Of a DNA stretch of 64,000 nucleotides, positions 1-11,198 are shown piece after piece (the stretch's first letter is position 1; every line of letters starts with the position of its first letter). The stretch comes from Stromatinia cepivora (taxonomy: Eukaryota; Ascomycota; Leotiomycetes; Helotiales; Sclerotiniaceae). The notes below the pieces were generated by a model. It did no database searches. It was not told the origin of the DNA and was given only the letters and a program-made list of their open reading frames with translations. The translations under genes were made by a program, and so were the position numbers. The stretch covers positions 2,418,001 through 2,482,000 of the forward strand of contig RCTD01000003.1 of assembly GCA_014898415.1 (NCBI GenBank). Direction: 5' to 3'.

Positions 1-1060
1 CGAGAAATTAAGATTGATATAATACAAAAAGGAATTGTATTTATATATTAATCCAGAGTACACCGTTATGATTCTTTTCTTTATAAACGATATTCAGATT
101 ATTTATCATAAAAAAAACGAATCAATTATCATAAAGATCATCGAGGGAATCAAAACTATATATAAATTACAAAACCTAGAAAATATTAAATGATTTCTAG
201 GTATATATATACTCTGTAATCGATTCAAAAAAAAGTTGTGATTAGTTTATGATATATATATTAAAAAGATTATTAAAAAATTCAAAGCAACAAATAGAAC
301 AGCAAGTATACCGCTTCCGATAATAATATTTCGGAAAAATCAAGATCAAATTTCTATATATATTATAAAAATATATCAAAAGAAAATAGGCTCAGTATTA
401 TATACTACAATCATTATAAAAACGGATATATCATTTGCTACTTTGCAATTGAACCACTATTTGATCAATTTATCGAGCGATTATATGAAAGCTATTGATT
501 ATTATTTACAATATCTATAGAATACAAGATATCTCGCGATTCAATATAGTAATGATCAAATACCACAATTTTTCATCTTTTTAGATACTTCTTTTACAAA
601 TGATCTAGATACTCATCGATCATCTCAAGGATACATTATATCTTTTTTCGGTAGTTTAATTATATAGAAAACGTTCAAGCAAAACACTATGACCATCTCG
701 ATTATCGAAATAGAGTTTTTTGGAGTTAAACGTATATCAAAAGAAACTATAACAACCTTATATTTCTTAAAAAAGATCGATCTAGCAGTAAAAGAGTTTA
801 TAACAATCTTCTATAATAACCAACAAGTAATTAGATTGATGATTAATAAGAACAAACAGATCATTATAAAACTACATTATATCGATATCCAAAATATATA
901 ATTATATCAAGAATATTCAAAAAAGAACTTTTATATAATCTATCTACCGATCATTAATATAATTACTAATAGGTTCATCAAGAACCTTACAAAATAAAAA
1001 TTCGAATATTTCCGATTCCTTTTCAATTTATAAGATATAAACAATAGGATTATAGAGTTT
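1..1060 (+). pseudogene. Ty1/copia reverse transcriptase C-terminus and RNase H relic
   Basis: Plus-strand translation gives the end of a copia-type reverse transcriptase followed by RNase H. The RT metal-binding motif reads FIND at 80-91, where FVDD is expected. The LGI block follows, then the copia motif series: an IGS.LY segment, a D.SF.ND segment with SSQGYI at about 578-650, and the open stretch 689-901 corresponding to the T-EAE...ETI region. Several in-frame stops and the FVDD-to-FIND change are G-to-A or C-to-T transitions, so the copy is dead. The 5' part lies outside the window. A second copy of the same region is at 47041-47767 plus 55789-56797, and the first 40 bases here serve as the empty site for the gypsy insertion found there. 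Family assignment is firm; the 3' boundary near 1060 is approximate. Confidence 0.85.
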
Positions 1061-1099
1061 AAGTAACAACGATTATAAAATCTGAATAACGACAATCTA

Positions 1100-3250
1100 A
1101 AGCTCGTATTTCTTTTTTTTGGTGTGGATGAAATGAGTCCTATTTAGTATCCCAGATTATTATACTTTTCCATAATGCATTTCAATTCATATACTTTATA
1201 TTCATCAGGAAACAAAGAACAATCAAGGCCAATCACTTCTCCACTTTTCACCTTTTTATCCTCGAAAAAGGATAAGCTTTTTTTTAAATTCAATAACTTA
1301 AAATTCAAACAAAAAAGCCTCTGAATTATCCGCAACAATCAAAAAACGAAGAACAATTGGAATAATCAGAACTATTAGTGCTATCAGTATTACAAAAGCC
1401 AAAGAATTATCCCTCCTTTCCCTTTTCTTTAAATATACTATTTGCTTTTTCCTTTTCTTTTTCTCCATCACTCTTTCTCTTTCATTCTTACTATCACTCT
1501 CCGAAATCACAATGTACTTCTTCCATTCGGCCTTTCGAGGACTCTGATGAATAATACAGCGAGGAGAAGAAGAACAACAATATAGGGGCAAAAAAACAAC
1601 TTCTCTCTTCTCCTCGATCTCCAGCATCATCTTCATCACAATTCTGTATCCCTGTTTGGATTATACAATTAATGATCAATATATTATGAAAATGGAAGAT
1701 GAATAAAGAACTTACTTTCGAATTTTATCGATAAATAGCGATATAATAATCTATTAAAGGATAAAGGAAAGCCAATAAAGGAATACACAAATGAATATTA
1801 CAATTCCAATACTGATAACTATTCAATTTGGAAAAATCAATAAAATATTCGCCATAGAAATTATATTTCCTAGTAATCAACGATTTCATGTATTGAATAT
1901 ATGGATGATTGTTCCTTTCCCCACGATTCCTTTCATCTTTTGTTTTGACCAAAAAACCAGCAACTTTCGACGATCTTTTTTCTCTCTTTTCTTCATCTGG
2001 TTCATTGTCCGAAAAACCTGATACCAAAGGATCGAATAGATCATTATTATTAGATAAAGAAACACTCCCTCTTTTCTTTTCTTTATCGAGTGATCTTTGC
2101 TTCAACAATTACAAATATAGGATTAATAAAACCTTTCAATTATATAATAGGATTCAAGAATGAAATCTACCTCCAAATTACTATTTGAATTTATAATTGA
2201 CAATTAATCATGATGAATAGTAATTCCTTTGATAGAGGGGAAACAATTTCTGAAATAAATAATGGCGTATTATTCTAGAAACAGATTTAATTAAGCTATA
2301 CTCCTAGAAATCGATATCTTGGTTCGTTATCTATACTAAACTTATTAATTCTCTTTACTCGATTTGTTAATCCTTCGAAAGAATACTAAGATCTTCTCTT
2401 ACATTCGACTCTTTCAAAACTTTCTTCTCAATCACTGTTTACCTAATACAATTGAAATTCGCTTGTTTAACCTTTTTAAACCCCGAAATCTTAAATATAA
2501 TAATGATTAATAAAAACTTAATTAAAATAAAAACGAGAATATAAAGAAGAGATCCATATACCTTTAAAAATTCACTTATTTTACTTCACCATCGCGATCA
2601 ACACGCTATAGTCTAGCAACTATATGCATTCTTAATTACTACATTGTAGAATCGATCAATCATCTGTATTCTCCTGACAAAAAACTTTCTTTTTATTATT
2701 CAAAATCTTGATTTTAAAGAATATTGCAGATAACAAACCGAAAATCAAAAGAAATTTACGATTTATATATATTCAAATTCTTCTCTATTCTAAAAATACC
2801 AGGATCATTTCAGATTTATATATTATACCAATCCTTGATTAACATTTGCCTATAATCACCTTGCATATTCATTCACGAATTATATGAATTACCATTTTCT
2901 ATACCTTTCCATTTGTTTCAGATCGCCTTTCGATCTGGGGGGTGTATTACGGAAAGCCCTGCAATCCCCTGTATCTTATAAAGGATCAAAGTATATACTT
3001 TCCAATCGGAATGAAGGATTTATTGACCTTACCAATCCATTAATTGATAAAGTGATTCTGATATACTAATAAACAAAGCTCTAGTTTAATTAAAGTGTAT
3101 ATCGGTTAGATAACTATTCATTTGTTCTATATATACAATTCTTGATTCATATAATCAAAGGTAAGTCATTTTCAATTCTTTTACTCTACCAATCACGTAT
3201 ACCACCTATTCAACGATCCCTGAAAGTGCTGTGTAATCATACTATCCCGT
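1100..3250. other. Lightly mutated stretch with unrecognised ORFs, possible gene relic
   Basis: This 2.1 kb is less AT-rich and more protein-like than its neighbours. On the minus strand, 1725-2108 gives a 127-residue ORF with a charged Lys/Glu/Arg-rich first half and a hydrophobic end. 1298-1639 gives 113 residues with a basic KKKRKK stretch and one strong hydrophobic segment. 1144-1338 ends in a well-composed 40-residue tail. Between the first two, a GTAAGT donor (near 1714) and an AAACAG acceptor (near 1650) could mark an intron, but frames do not join because a stop precedes the donor. On the plus strand, 2884-3069 gives 61 residues after a TTTCAG acceptor-like site. I recognise no family. 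It may be a broken gene or part of an unknown element. Confidence 0.3.
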
Positions 3251-4413
3251 GATATAATATAAAAAGAGATGGTGATCGGGGAAAGGGTTGGATGCTAATA
3301 GAGAATCCCTAAAAGGAATATAAAGAATATTCCTTCAAAACGGAAATGTTATTCTTCAAAACAAAAACAGTAATATCTTTTTAATATAATATAATAAATA
3401 AAAGGATTTCCTAATATAAATAATATAGGATTCCTTCAAAAACGAAAACAAATGTAAATTTCAAAAAGATAAATCAAGAATCTTATTCTAAAGATATTTC
3501 AGATATCGAATCCATTATTTCAGAGGTTTCAATTTAAGAATCAACTTTTGTAGATTTTGAATCTATATTAGAAGCAAAATTTAAGATCATTTTAAATTTT
3601 GTTGATAAATTTATTTCAATAGGATCAGAAAACAAAATAAATCTATAATCATTTGAAATCGAATAAAAGGATATAATAGATCTTGAAAACGAATCTTTAA
3701 GGTATTTAAAACGAAAACAAGTATAGGTTTTATAATTCTTTTAAAAACTATATTAGAAATATAATCTCTAATATTTCTATTAGATTTTCTATAGGGAATC
3801 TATCAATTATATAAGAATTGAAGATATTCGAAGAATAAGAATATTCGAATCTTATTTGAAGAGATTTCGAAAAGCTTATTTTGTTTTATAGAATACTTAT
3901 TTCAAAATAAAAAGACTTTCAAAAAAGAAAGGAAATATCAAGGGAATCGATTGATTCTTGAATTATCGGAAAAAGGGTATAAAAAGGTGGTATCTTTTGT
4001 TTGAGTAATTTCCTAAAGCGAGTTCTTTTATACTAATTGTATTATTGGGATTCAATTTTGCTAATATATTTAATATAACAGGCTTCCTTGTTTGTTTGTT
4101 GAGTAGTTTATAATCCTATTCGATTCTATTTTGCAGATATATTTAATATAATAGACTTCTTTATTCAATTATATCAATTTTGTTTGTTTACTTTATTGGA
4201 TCTATCAAGGATTTGATCTTTCATTCTGGAAGATTAACCCTAAATTATACAGTGATATACAGAATCCAGATTTATAATCTGTTAATAAGTTATATTGAAT
4301 GGGTGGAAAAGTATTATTTTATAAGGTTATCTGATTAGAAGCTATTATACAGATTGTGTAATTCGGTAGAATCATATACAGGCTAATCCCATTATAGTAT
4401 AGTCCCATGCTTA

Positions 4414-5792
4414 CAGTACTAGTCAACTTATATTACCCCACAACCTAATTTCAGTTTTTTTATATATTCAATATCTACCTTTCAACTTAATTATAAAATC
4501 AACCATTAATTATTATAATCTAAAATTTAAATATATTGAAATTCTATATTTATACTATTCCTCAAAAAAAATTTAAATCCTTATCGCTTTACAATTAATC
4601 AATATTTTGTATGCCAATCTTTTGTCGTAATATAAGCTTCAATTTTATCAGGTATACTCACTTCTAATTTATCGAATAATTCTTGATCTAATATATCCCA
4701 AACTACTTGTAAACAACTTTCTAATCTTTGTTTAATATATTCCGATTTGCTTTTGTTGATTGCAATATTAAGAAACATTTTATATAATTTCATTTTTAAA
4801 ATCTATCAAATATGTTTAATAGGATTGAGATTAGAAGAATAAAAAAGCCAATCCTTCAATATTGGGATCCTTTTTTTTTAAAACCAATTCTGTATTTTAT
4901 AAATATAATAAATAGAAATATTATCCTGTATAAATTTATACTCTAGACCTAATCTTTCAAAAGCAGGGTTTACTTCAGTATTAAGGATTTCGAGATATAA
5001 ATTGATATTATACTTATATTTCTTACTCTCAAAATCTCTATTCATTATATATAGATTATTTCTTTCAAGATCCCAAAAGCCTCCCCAGATTATAACCTTT
5101 ATATTCTTATTCGTATTATATATTTGAATCATTTTAGGTTTCCATTTCTGAACAGGAATACGGAAGCATTATTCTTCTTTTTTACCCCGTTCTTATTCTA
5201 TAAAGTATTTATCGTTTTATATAATTAATCCCTATTCCTTTATTATCAATCCCTTATGTGTTAGGCACTATACAAGCTGTTTGAACGTATATACCTGGGT
5301 AAGTTCCGGTCGCTTTTTATACTTCCAATTGATAATTCTATAAGCCTTTAAAATCTTCTTAATAGTAGAGGTACTATATTTAAGGTTTATAACTGTTTTT
5401 GTTTGTATATAAATTGATTTTAGATATAATCGAATATATTGAATTAGTATACATTTTTCTTTTTCTATATAAGATTTAGTTCGAGAAATACGAGGTAGAT
5501 TTATTCCTTTATTGCGTAATATATCTTGCTATAGAATATAGCGAACGGTTCGCGCTTCGAGATTGAGGTTAATTACGATACAATAAGGACTAGAGCCATT
5601 GAAAACTTTGCTAATAATTTTGCTATATAAATATAGAGTAAGATACTTAAAAACTAGTTTTCTTTCAATATTCAAGGTTTTAGAAATATATTGTAGTATT
5701 ATTGATAAATAAATAATAAAGAGAATTGAAATTCAATTCACGAAATTTACGCGTTTTTAAGGTTTTGGGGTAATATAAGTGCACGGTTACTG
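4414..5792 (-). mobile_element. Tc1/mariner DNA transposon with 32-bp TIRs and TA duplication
   Basis: Imperfect inverted repeats of 32 bp (26 of 32 matching) begin CAGTA at both ends: 4414-4445 and the reverse complement of 5761-5792. The shared core is ACTTATATTACCCCA. The element is flanked by TA at 4412-4413 and 5793-5794. Removing it with one TA restores the LTR sequence seen uninterrupted at 16150-16197, which is the expected outcome of Tc1/mariner insertion. The element is 1379 bp and contains one decayed transposase on the minus strand. Length, CAGT ends, TA target and transposase type all agree. Confidence 0.9.
4599..5720 (-). pseudogene. Tc1/mariner DDE transposase, decayed
   Basis: Minus-strand translation recovers, in order, a helix-turn-helix-like N-terminal part, a segment matching IIWSDE (first catalytic Asp) near 5210, an open 84-residue stretch at 4878-5132 with the second catalytic block FIQDN, the third block reading SNLNPIKH where SPDLNPIEH is usual, and a 64-residue C-terminal stretch at 4599-4793 ending in DWHTKY. 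The third catalytic acidic residue is lost and several stops interrupt the N-terminal half, so no active enzyme can be made. The DDE order and the C-terminal signature are typical of Tc1-like transposases in fungi. Stops and substitutions are consistent with RIP transitions. Confidence 0.85.
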
Positions 5793-5822
5793 TAGATATA
5801 CGGTATGATCCAAAATCCAACA

Positions 5823-8800
5823 GAATGTAGAATAATTGTATTAGATTGGATACTATTTGTATATAAACTTGAATAATATCCTTAATATATAAAGTTGTTT
5901 GTATATTTGATTATAGAATAGTTATAATATTTAATATTAAATATTGATTTGTTTGCTGAATTGTAGGCGATTGTATTAATATTGTTCTTTTTTCTGTATT
6001 ATTCTATATCTGGATTACAAATCTTGATTTTGGGAATGCTTTTTCAATGCTTTTATTTTTGATTTTATTAACGAATCTTGATTTGAATATTTGTATGTTT
6101 TCTGGTATATTTGTTTGTTATACGATTTCGAATATATTGTTTTCTATTAAATTATTAATTTCCTTCTTTTTTGATTCTTTATAGATCGATAAGTTTTGGG
6201 ATATATCGGATGTCAGCAGATTTTCATCGAAGGATCCAATGATGTTTTCTTTTTCATCGTTTTAAAGGTAGATAACTATATCTGGTATTGTTATTATATC
6301 TTTAGTAAGATATATTGCTATGATTTCGATCGGTATTATGTTTATTGTATTGTATAATATTTTTATTGAAAGAATGATTACTTGAAGGATACCGGGATTC
6401 GTTTTTATTATATTTTTTAAAACAATCTTAAATTTCTTTTGGATAATGGTTTCGAGGTTCTTTAAGGATATTTCTTAAAGGATTTGTTTTGTCACAGTAT
6501 ATTCTATTTGTACAATAGATTTTATTGATATTATTATTTCGATTGTATAAGATTTTATTATTATAAATCGAAAAATCGTAGATTTATTTAGTAATTGAAT
6601 TGTACAGATTTTATTTTCGATTTATAATAATATAAATAGTTTTGTTTATTCGGCAATTCGATTATTTCTTTCTTTTTATATTTATACCTTTGAATTGATT
6701 GATAATTCATAGATTAAGGTTGTATTTGGATCGTTATATTAATTTAATGTATTTATTATTTGTCTTTTAATTCAAAGCTTTTTGATTTTGTTATTTGCTT
6801 TCTTGATTATATTGGATCGTTATTGAATATTAGATACTGGTGGATCGAGTTTGTTTATTTATAAATATACTTCGAATATTAGGAGGATAGATATAATTCT
6901 GTTGGGGTCAATAATATCATTAATTGCTTTTATTGTTATTTGCAATGCCGATTCTTTTGTTATTCCAATGCTTTTGAGTTCTTCCTTAATGATATTATAT
7001 ATATATCGAATGATTTGATAATAACATTCAATTATTCTGATCAATTAATATACTTCGATAGGTATGTTTTTTATAGTGATCATCATTATTTCGGTATATT
7101 GTTTGAATTCCTTGTTCATGAAGTTTTTTCTGGTATTATAAATGATATAATCTGGTAGGCTTAGATATATATTCATCTAATATATTCTTAATTTATTCTA
7201 TATATATTTTGCGTTAATATTATTGAATTATTATACTGTTTAGAATCTGATTCCTTTATTGATAATATATAATATTGATTTGTTGTTGATATATATAATA
7301 TCGATTATAATCGAATAATTAAATTCGATATTGTTGTGAAGGTTGAATTTGAATTTATTTGGGGATTTTCTGTATTTTTGATAATATTCGCAGAATTTCG
7401 TGAATTTCTCGAGATTTCCCTGAGCAACATTTGTATAATCTATATATCGGAGAACTCGATAGAATCTGTTTATAAAGGAATGATTGAAACAATAATACAA
7501 TTTTTGTATTTCTGGTTCGATTAGATAACAATCGTTTATATTAATGAATGTTTGTATAAATTGTTGAATCTTTATATTCCAAAATAATATTATATGTTTG
7601 AATTTGCGAATGCAGGGGTGGTTTGTAGTTGGTGATATGAGTGTATTGATAATATTATTGTAATATATTTCGAGTCGATTTATATCCTGTAGTGATAATA
7701 GGAATGGTATTTTTGATTCTATAATATGGAATTCGATAGTTTTTGGAGATAGGTTCAGTTGAATTGATTTGATTGATTTGATCTTTTCGATTCCGAATAT
7801 TATTTTTATGATTTCTGTTCTATTTGTATTCAATATAATATTCTTAATGTTTTTTTTGGTATATTTAGTACTGTTTGAATTTTATTATAGATTATTAGGA
7901 TACTTCTATATCAATAATAATACCTTGAAACTCTTTATTATTGTATCTCAAAAAGAAAGCTTTATATTCTTCGATCTTGTTAATTGATTTATTGATGAAA
8001 TTAGTTAGAACATATATTATTGTTTTGTTGAATAGATTTATTATAATTTTTTTTCATTAATCGATCCGTAGAATAAAATTCAAATATATTTTGAATTGTT
8101 ATTCTTTATATCCTTTTTTGGATCGTTTTGAATATATATTGCGAATTCTTTGTTAATATCGATATCCGATGAAATTCCTTTGTATTTGATAATATATTGT
8201 TCAAAATATAATTCGAAATCTTTATTATTGTTTTTGAATAATTCTTTATATTTATATTTCGATTCAATTTGTTTAGCTTTTATATATTTATTTAATCAAT
8301 AATTTTTTTTTTGTAAACGAAGTATCTTTTAATTCCTTTTGATTAAATAAGGAATCGTTGATTGGATTTATATTTGTGGTTATACTTAGAGTTCTTTTGA
8401 TTGTATATTTGATCTATATAGAATATCTTGTTTTCGTTCGAATGTGATTTCTTATATGTAGAGATGGAATCTTGTAGATCTTCGATGAATCTGATTATAG
8501 ATTTTGAAGGTCGATAGTATGCTTAGTTATATGCCAATATATGATTATATATATTGAGGATCTTTTTTTGGATATATATAATTGTTTGAAATTCTTTTGG
8601 TAGATCTTTTTGAAGATACCGAAGTTTGATGATTATGATATCCAAGTATTTTGATATCGATTTTCTAGGGTTCTATGTAATAATTGTTTTGAGTATTATA
8701 TAATCCCATTTTTCTATAAGTCTATATTGATGCTTTTTTTTTTCGAAAAATGTTTTCATCATTTTGTAGATGCTCTTTATTGTATTTGGAATATGATTAA

Positions 8801-8842
8801 AGTTCGAATAATAGAATATAAAAGTCTTTTCCTTTAATATTA
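5823..8842 (-). pseudogene. Ty1/copia pol relic (second copia family): integrase to RT N-terminus
   Basis: Read on the minus strand from 8842 downwards, the translation passes through a protease-like segment, the integrase zinc-binding region and core (7240-7833), a conserved stretch with SIGITKESALQITIKAIND (6859-7044), the integrase C-terminal region, and the beginning of the copia reverse transcriptase. The integrase-before-RT order marks Ty1/copia. The relic is cut at 5822 by small LTR element copy 1. At 8843-8847 it is interrupted by copy 2 and resumes at 12527. The plus strand is strongly C-depleted, as expected for C-to-T change on that strand. Many stops; not functional. Confidence 0.75.
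7240..7833 (-). pseudogene. Ty1/copia protease/integrase N-terminal segment, 197-residue open stretch
   Basis: The longest open stretch of the second copia relic. The first ~75 residues resemble the end of the copia protease and the linker that precedes integrase (LLSLQDINRLEIYYNN). Residues about 105-150 match the GAG-pre-integrase zinc-binding region: EIQKLYYCFNH...INRFYRVL...FCEYYQKY, where the family has KLHRRFGH and CEHCQ. One His and one Cys of the H-H-C-C set are therefore replaced by Tyr, both explained by transitions. The last third enters the integrase core. The stretch stays open by chance after point mutation; the element as a whole is dead. Confidence 0.75.
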
Positions 8843-9670
8843 TAAAGTGTTGGATTTTGAATCATACCGTATATCTAAGCATGGGACTATACTATAATGG
8901 GATTAGCCTGCATGTGATTCTACTGAATTATACAATCTATACAATAGCTTCTAGCCAGATAATCTTATAAAAAAATAATGCTTTTCTATTTATTCAATAT
9001 GATTTGTTAATAGGTTATGAGCCCGGGTTCTGTATATCATTGTATAGTTTAGGGTTAGTTTTCCGGGGTGAAAAATTAAATCCTTGATAGATCCAGTAGA
9101 ATAAATGAGTAAGATTGATATAATTGAATAGAGAAGTCTATTATATTAAATATAATTGATAAAGCGAAGAGTAGTTTGTATAATAGGTAAACAAGGGAGC
9201 CCGCTATATTAAATATATTTGTAGAATAGAATCGAATAGGATTATAGATTATTCAATGGATAAACAAGAAAGCCTGCTATATTAAATATATTAGTAAAAT
9301 TGAATCCCAATAATATAGTTAATATAGGAAAGTCTGCTTTAGGAAATTATTTAGATAGAAGATGCTACTTTTTTATACCCTTTTTTTGATAATTCGAAAG
9401 TCAATTGATTCCCTTGATATCTTTTTTTTCTTTCAGAAACCTTTTTGCCTTGAAATAAGTATTCTATAAAGCAAAGTAAGCCTTTCGAAACCTTTCCAAA
9501 CAAGATTCGAATATTCCCGTTTTTCGAATATTTTCGATTTTTATACAATTGATAGGTTCCTTGTAGAAAATCTAATAGGAATATTGGAGATTATATTTCT
9601 GGTATAGTTTTTAGGGGAGTTATAAAATCTATATTTGTTTTTGTTTTTGAAGGAATCCTATACCATTTAT

Positions 9671-9820
9671 TGTCACGAGATACACGTGATCGCGTACGAT
9701 CGGGCTAGTACGGTACTAAGCTCCGAGCCGATCATATATATAGCTTCGTAGCACACTCTCTTTAGCTCTGTAGCTTTTAATTCTAAGGTTGATCTCTAAA
9801 CGCTCGTTGGGTTCGTTACA
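9671..9820 (+). repeat. 5' LTR of the gag-only element
   Basis: A 150-bp LTR, close to normal GC, starting TG and ending CA. It contains CATATATATAG, a plausible TATA region, about 60 bp from its start. It is less mutated than its 3' partner and keeps several CpG sites (for example GATCGCGTACGATCG). Confidence 0.9.
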
Positions 9821-10139
9821 TTATTAAAAGCTCTTCTAGATAAGAAATGGAATAACATACGCTCATACTCATACACACTCCGCTTGCTCCTGTCCTAGGC
9901 ACACGCTCATGCTCACTCGCTTGCATATAGATCTTCTTGATATTATTCAAAAGTGTTATCTTTTTTCTTACCCTTAATTTCTAAACTATAAATTACGATT
10001 CGATAAACCTCGCGATTGCAAAACTTCATAGCAAAGTAACTCATCAACGAAATGAAATCTCATTCCTACACTCCCTGATTCTCGAACGCACTCCTACTAC
10101 TCATACTCCTTCTCGTCCGAAACCCTCTCTCCCTGATCC

Positions 10140-10978
10140 TGAAAAGTTCAATTTTCTTCTCTTGATCAAAACGTTCCCTTAGATCATACAACAATCCTAA
10201 ATCAACTCACACACGTTTACAACAATCCGAATAAAATTCAAAAAACCGAAAATAAGCTATTCATTCTCAAACAAGGAACCGATTCTCTACATACCTATAT
10301 TGCAAAATTCGAAAGAACCCTTTACAAAACCAAAAATCAAAATTGACCCAATTCGAATAAAATCTCAACCTTTCGTAATGGACTCAATATTACTCTTAGA
10401 AATCGTCTTTCTCAATAACTTTCTCTTCCCCATTCTTATCCCAACTTTATTCAAATCATACAACAATTAATTACTCGCACAACAAATGAATTCCCTACAT
10501 CATTCCATTTTAGTAAATCTAGAATCCCACATATATTACAGAATCCATTCCACTCTCAAAACCATAATCTAATAAACATTAACAACCTTAATATTATTAA
10601 TACCCTTAGCCTTTTTAATATCCAACCAAACAAACCCAATCGTACTTTAATTCTACCTCACATACAAACACCCGAGTTTTCCCCTTCTGAAAGAACTCTT
10701 TTATACAAACAAAATAAATACATACAATATAAAAGTAACTCTCATTGGATACAAACCTATCTGCTAAACCCGCATCAAGGAACCCGAGATCGACAAGAAC
10801 CTATTCCGGCTATTACACTAATTACTAAACCCAAAAACAACAATAATAAAGATCTAGAAGAGATAATCAATAACCAATATTTTGAAGATCACTTGGAAAA
10901 GACAAATAATACAATAAATACATATTCATTGACTGTAATACAATCCACACATCAGAAATTTTTATCAAAAGAAGATTA
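10140..10978 (+). pseudogene. Retrotransposon gag relic in the gag-only element
   Basis: One frame gives a gag-like protein: a TILNQL...VYNNP segment, then LKQGTDSLHTYIAKFERTLY (around 10270-10330), NKISTFRNGL and RNRLSQ, typical of fungal Ty1/copia gag. The frame is broken by TGA at 10344-10346 and TAA at 10416-10418, then stays open for about 187 codons to the TAA at 10976-10978. Upstream TGA codons interrupt the N-terminal part. The coding strand is rich in C but has very little G. Residues where the family usually has Glu, Ala, Gly or Asp appear as Lys, Thr or Asn, as G-to-A change predicts. No zinc knuckle is evident. Confidence 0.75.
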
Positions 10979-11048
10979 ATAATCATTTTATACTTAAATC
11001 ATTCATTTAAAATAAATTCGAAGCGAACTCTTCAAAAAAGAAAAATAG

Positions 11049-11198
11049 TATCACAAGATACACATAATCACATACGATCAGACTAATACAGTACTAAACT
11101 CCGAACCGATCATATATATAACTTCGTAGCACACTCTCTTTAGCTCTGTAGCTTTTAATTCTAAGGTTGATCTCTAAACGCTCGTTGGGTTCGTCACA
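11049..11198 (+). repeat. 3' LTR of the gag-only element
   Basis: Partner of the LTR at 9671-9820, same length. Its first ~75 bp have lost 13 G residues to A, while the last ~75 bp match the 5' LTR except for one T/C difference near the end. Confidence 0.9.

Larger units (their letters stand above)
3255..5822 (+). mobile_element. 5'-truncated copy 1 of a small LTR retroelement, interrupted by Tc1
   Basis: From about 3255 the sequence is a direct copy of the right-hand element at 13855-16197, joining it near 15005. It includes the stretch beginning GGGGAAAGGGTTGGATG and the gag-like region. It ends with a 3' LTR that starts TGTTAATAAG at 4280 and finishes AATCCAACA at 5822. The LTR is split by the Tc1/mariner element at 4414-5792. 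The 5' LTR and the first kilobase of the internal region are missing, so only the 3' end can be mapped precisely. The gag-like translation is full of stops. This copy shares with the others the 165-bp terminal unit containing CTAATCCCATTATAGTATAG. Confidence 0.75.
9671..11198 (+). mobile_element. Gag-only mini LTR retrotransposon, 150-bp LTRs, TSD tttat
   Basis: Two direct 150-bp repeats bound the element: 9671-9820 (starting TGTCACGAGA, ending GTTCGTTACA) and 11049-11198 (starting TATCACAAGA, ending GTTCGTCACA). TTTAT lies just outside both (9666-9670 and 11199-11203). Removing the element and one TTTAT restores the host small-LTR-element sequence as seen uninterrupted in copies 1 and 3. The internal 1228 bp holds one gag-like reading frame and no pol, so it must have relied on enzymes supplied in trans. 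The two LTRs differ at 14 positions. Thirteen are G in the 5' copy and A in the 3' copy, and all thirteen lie within the first 75 bp. Confidence 0.93.
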
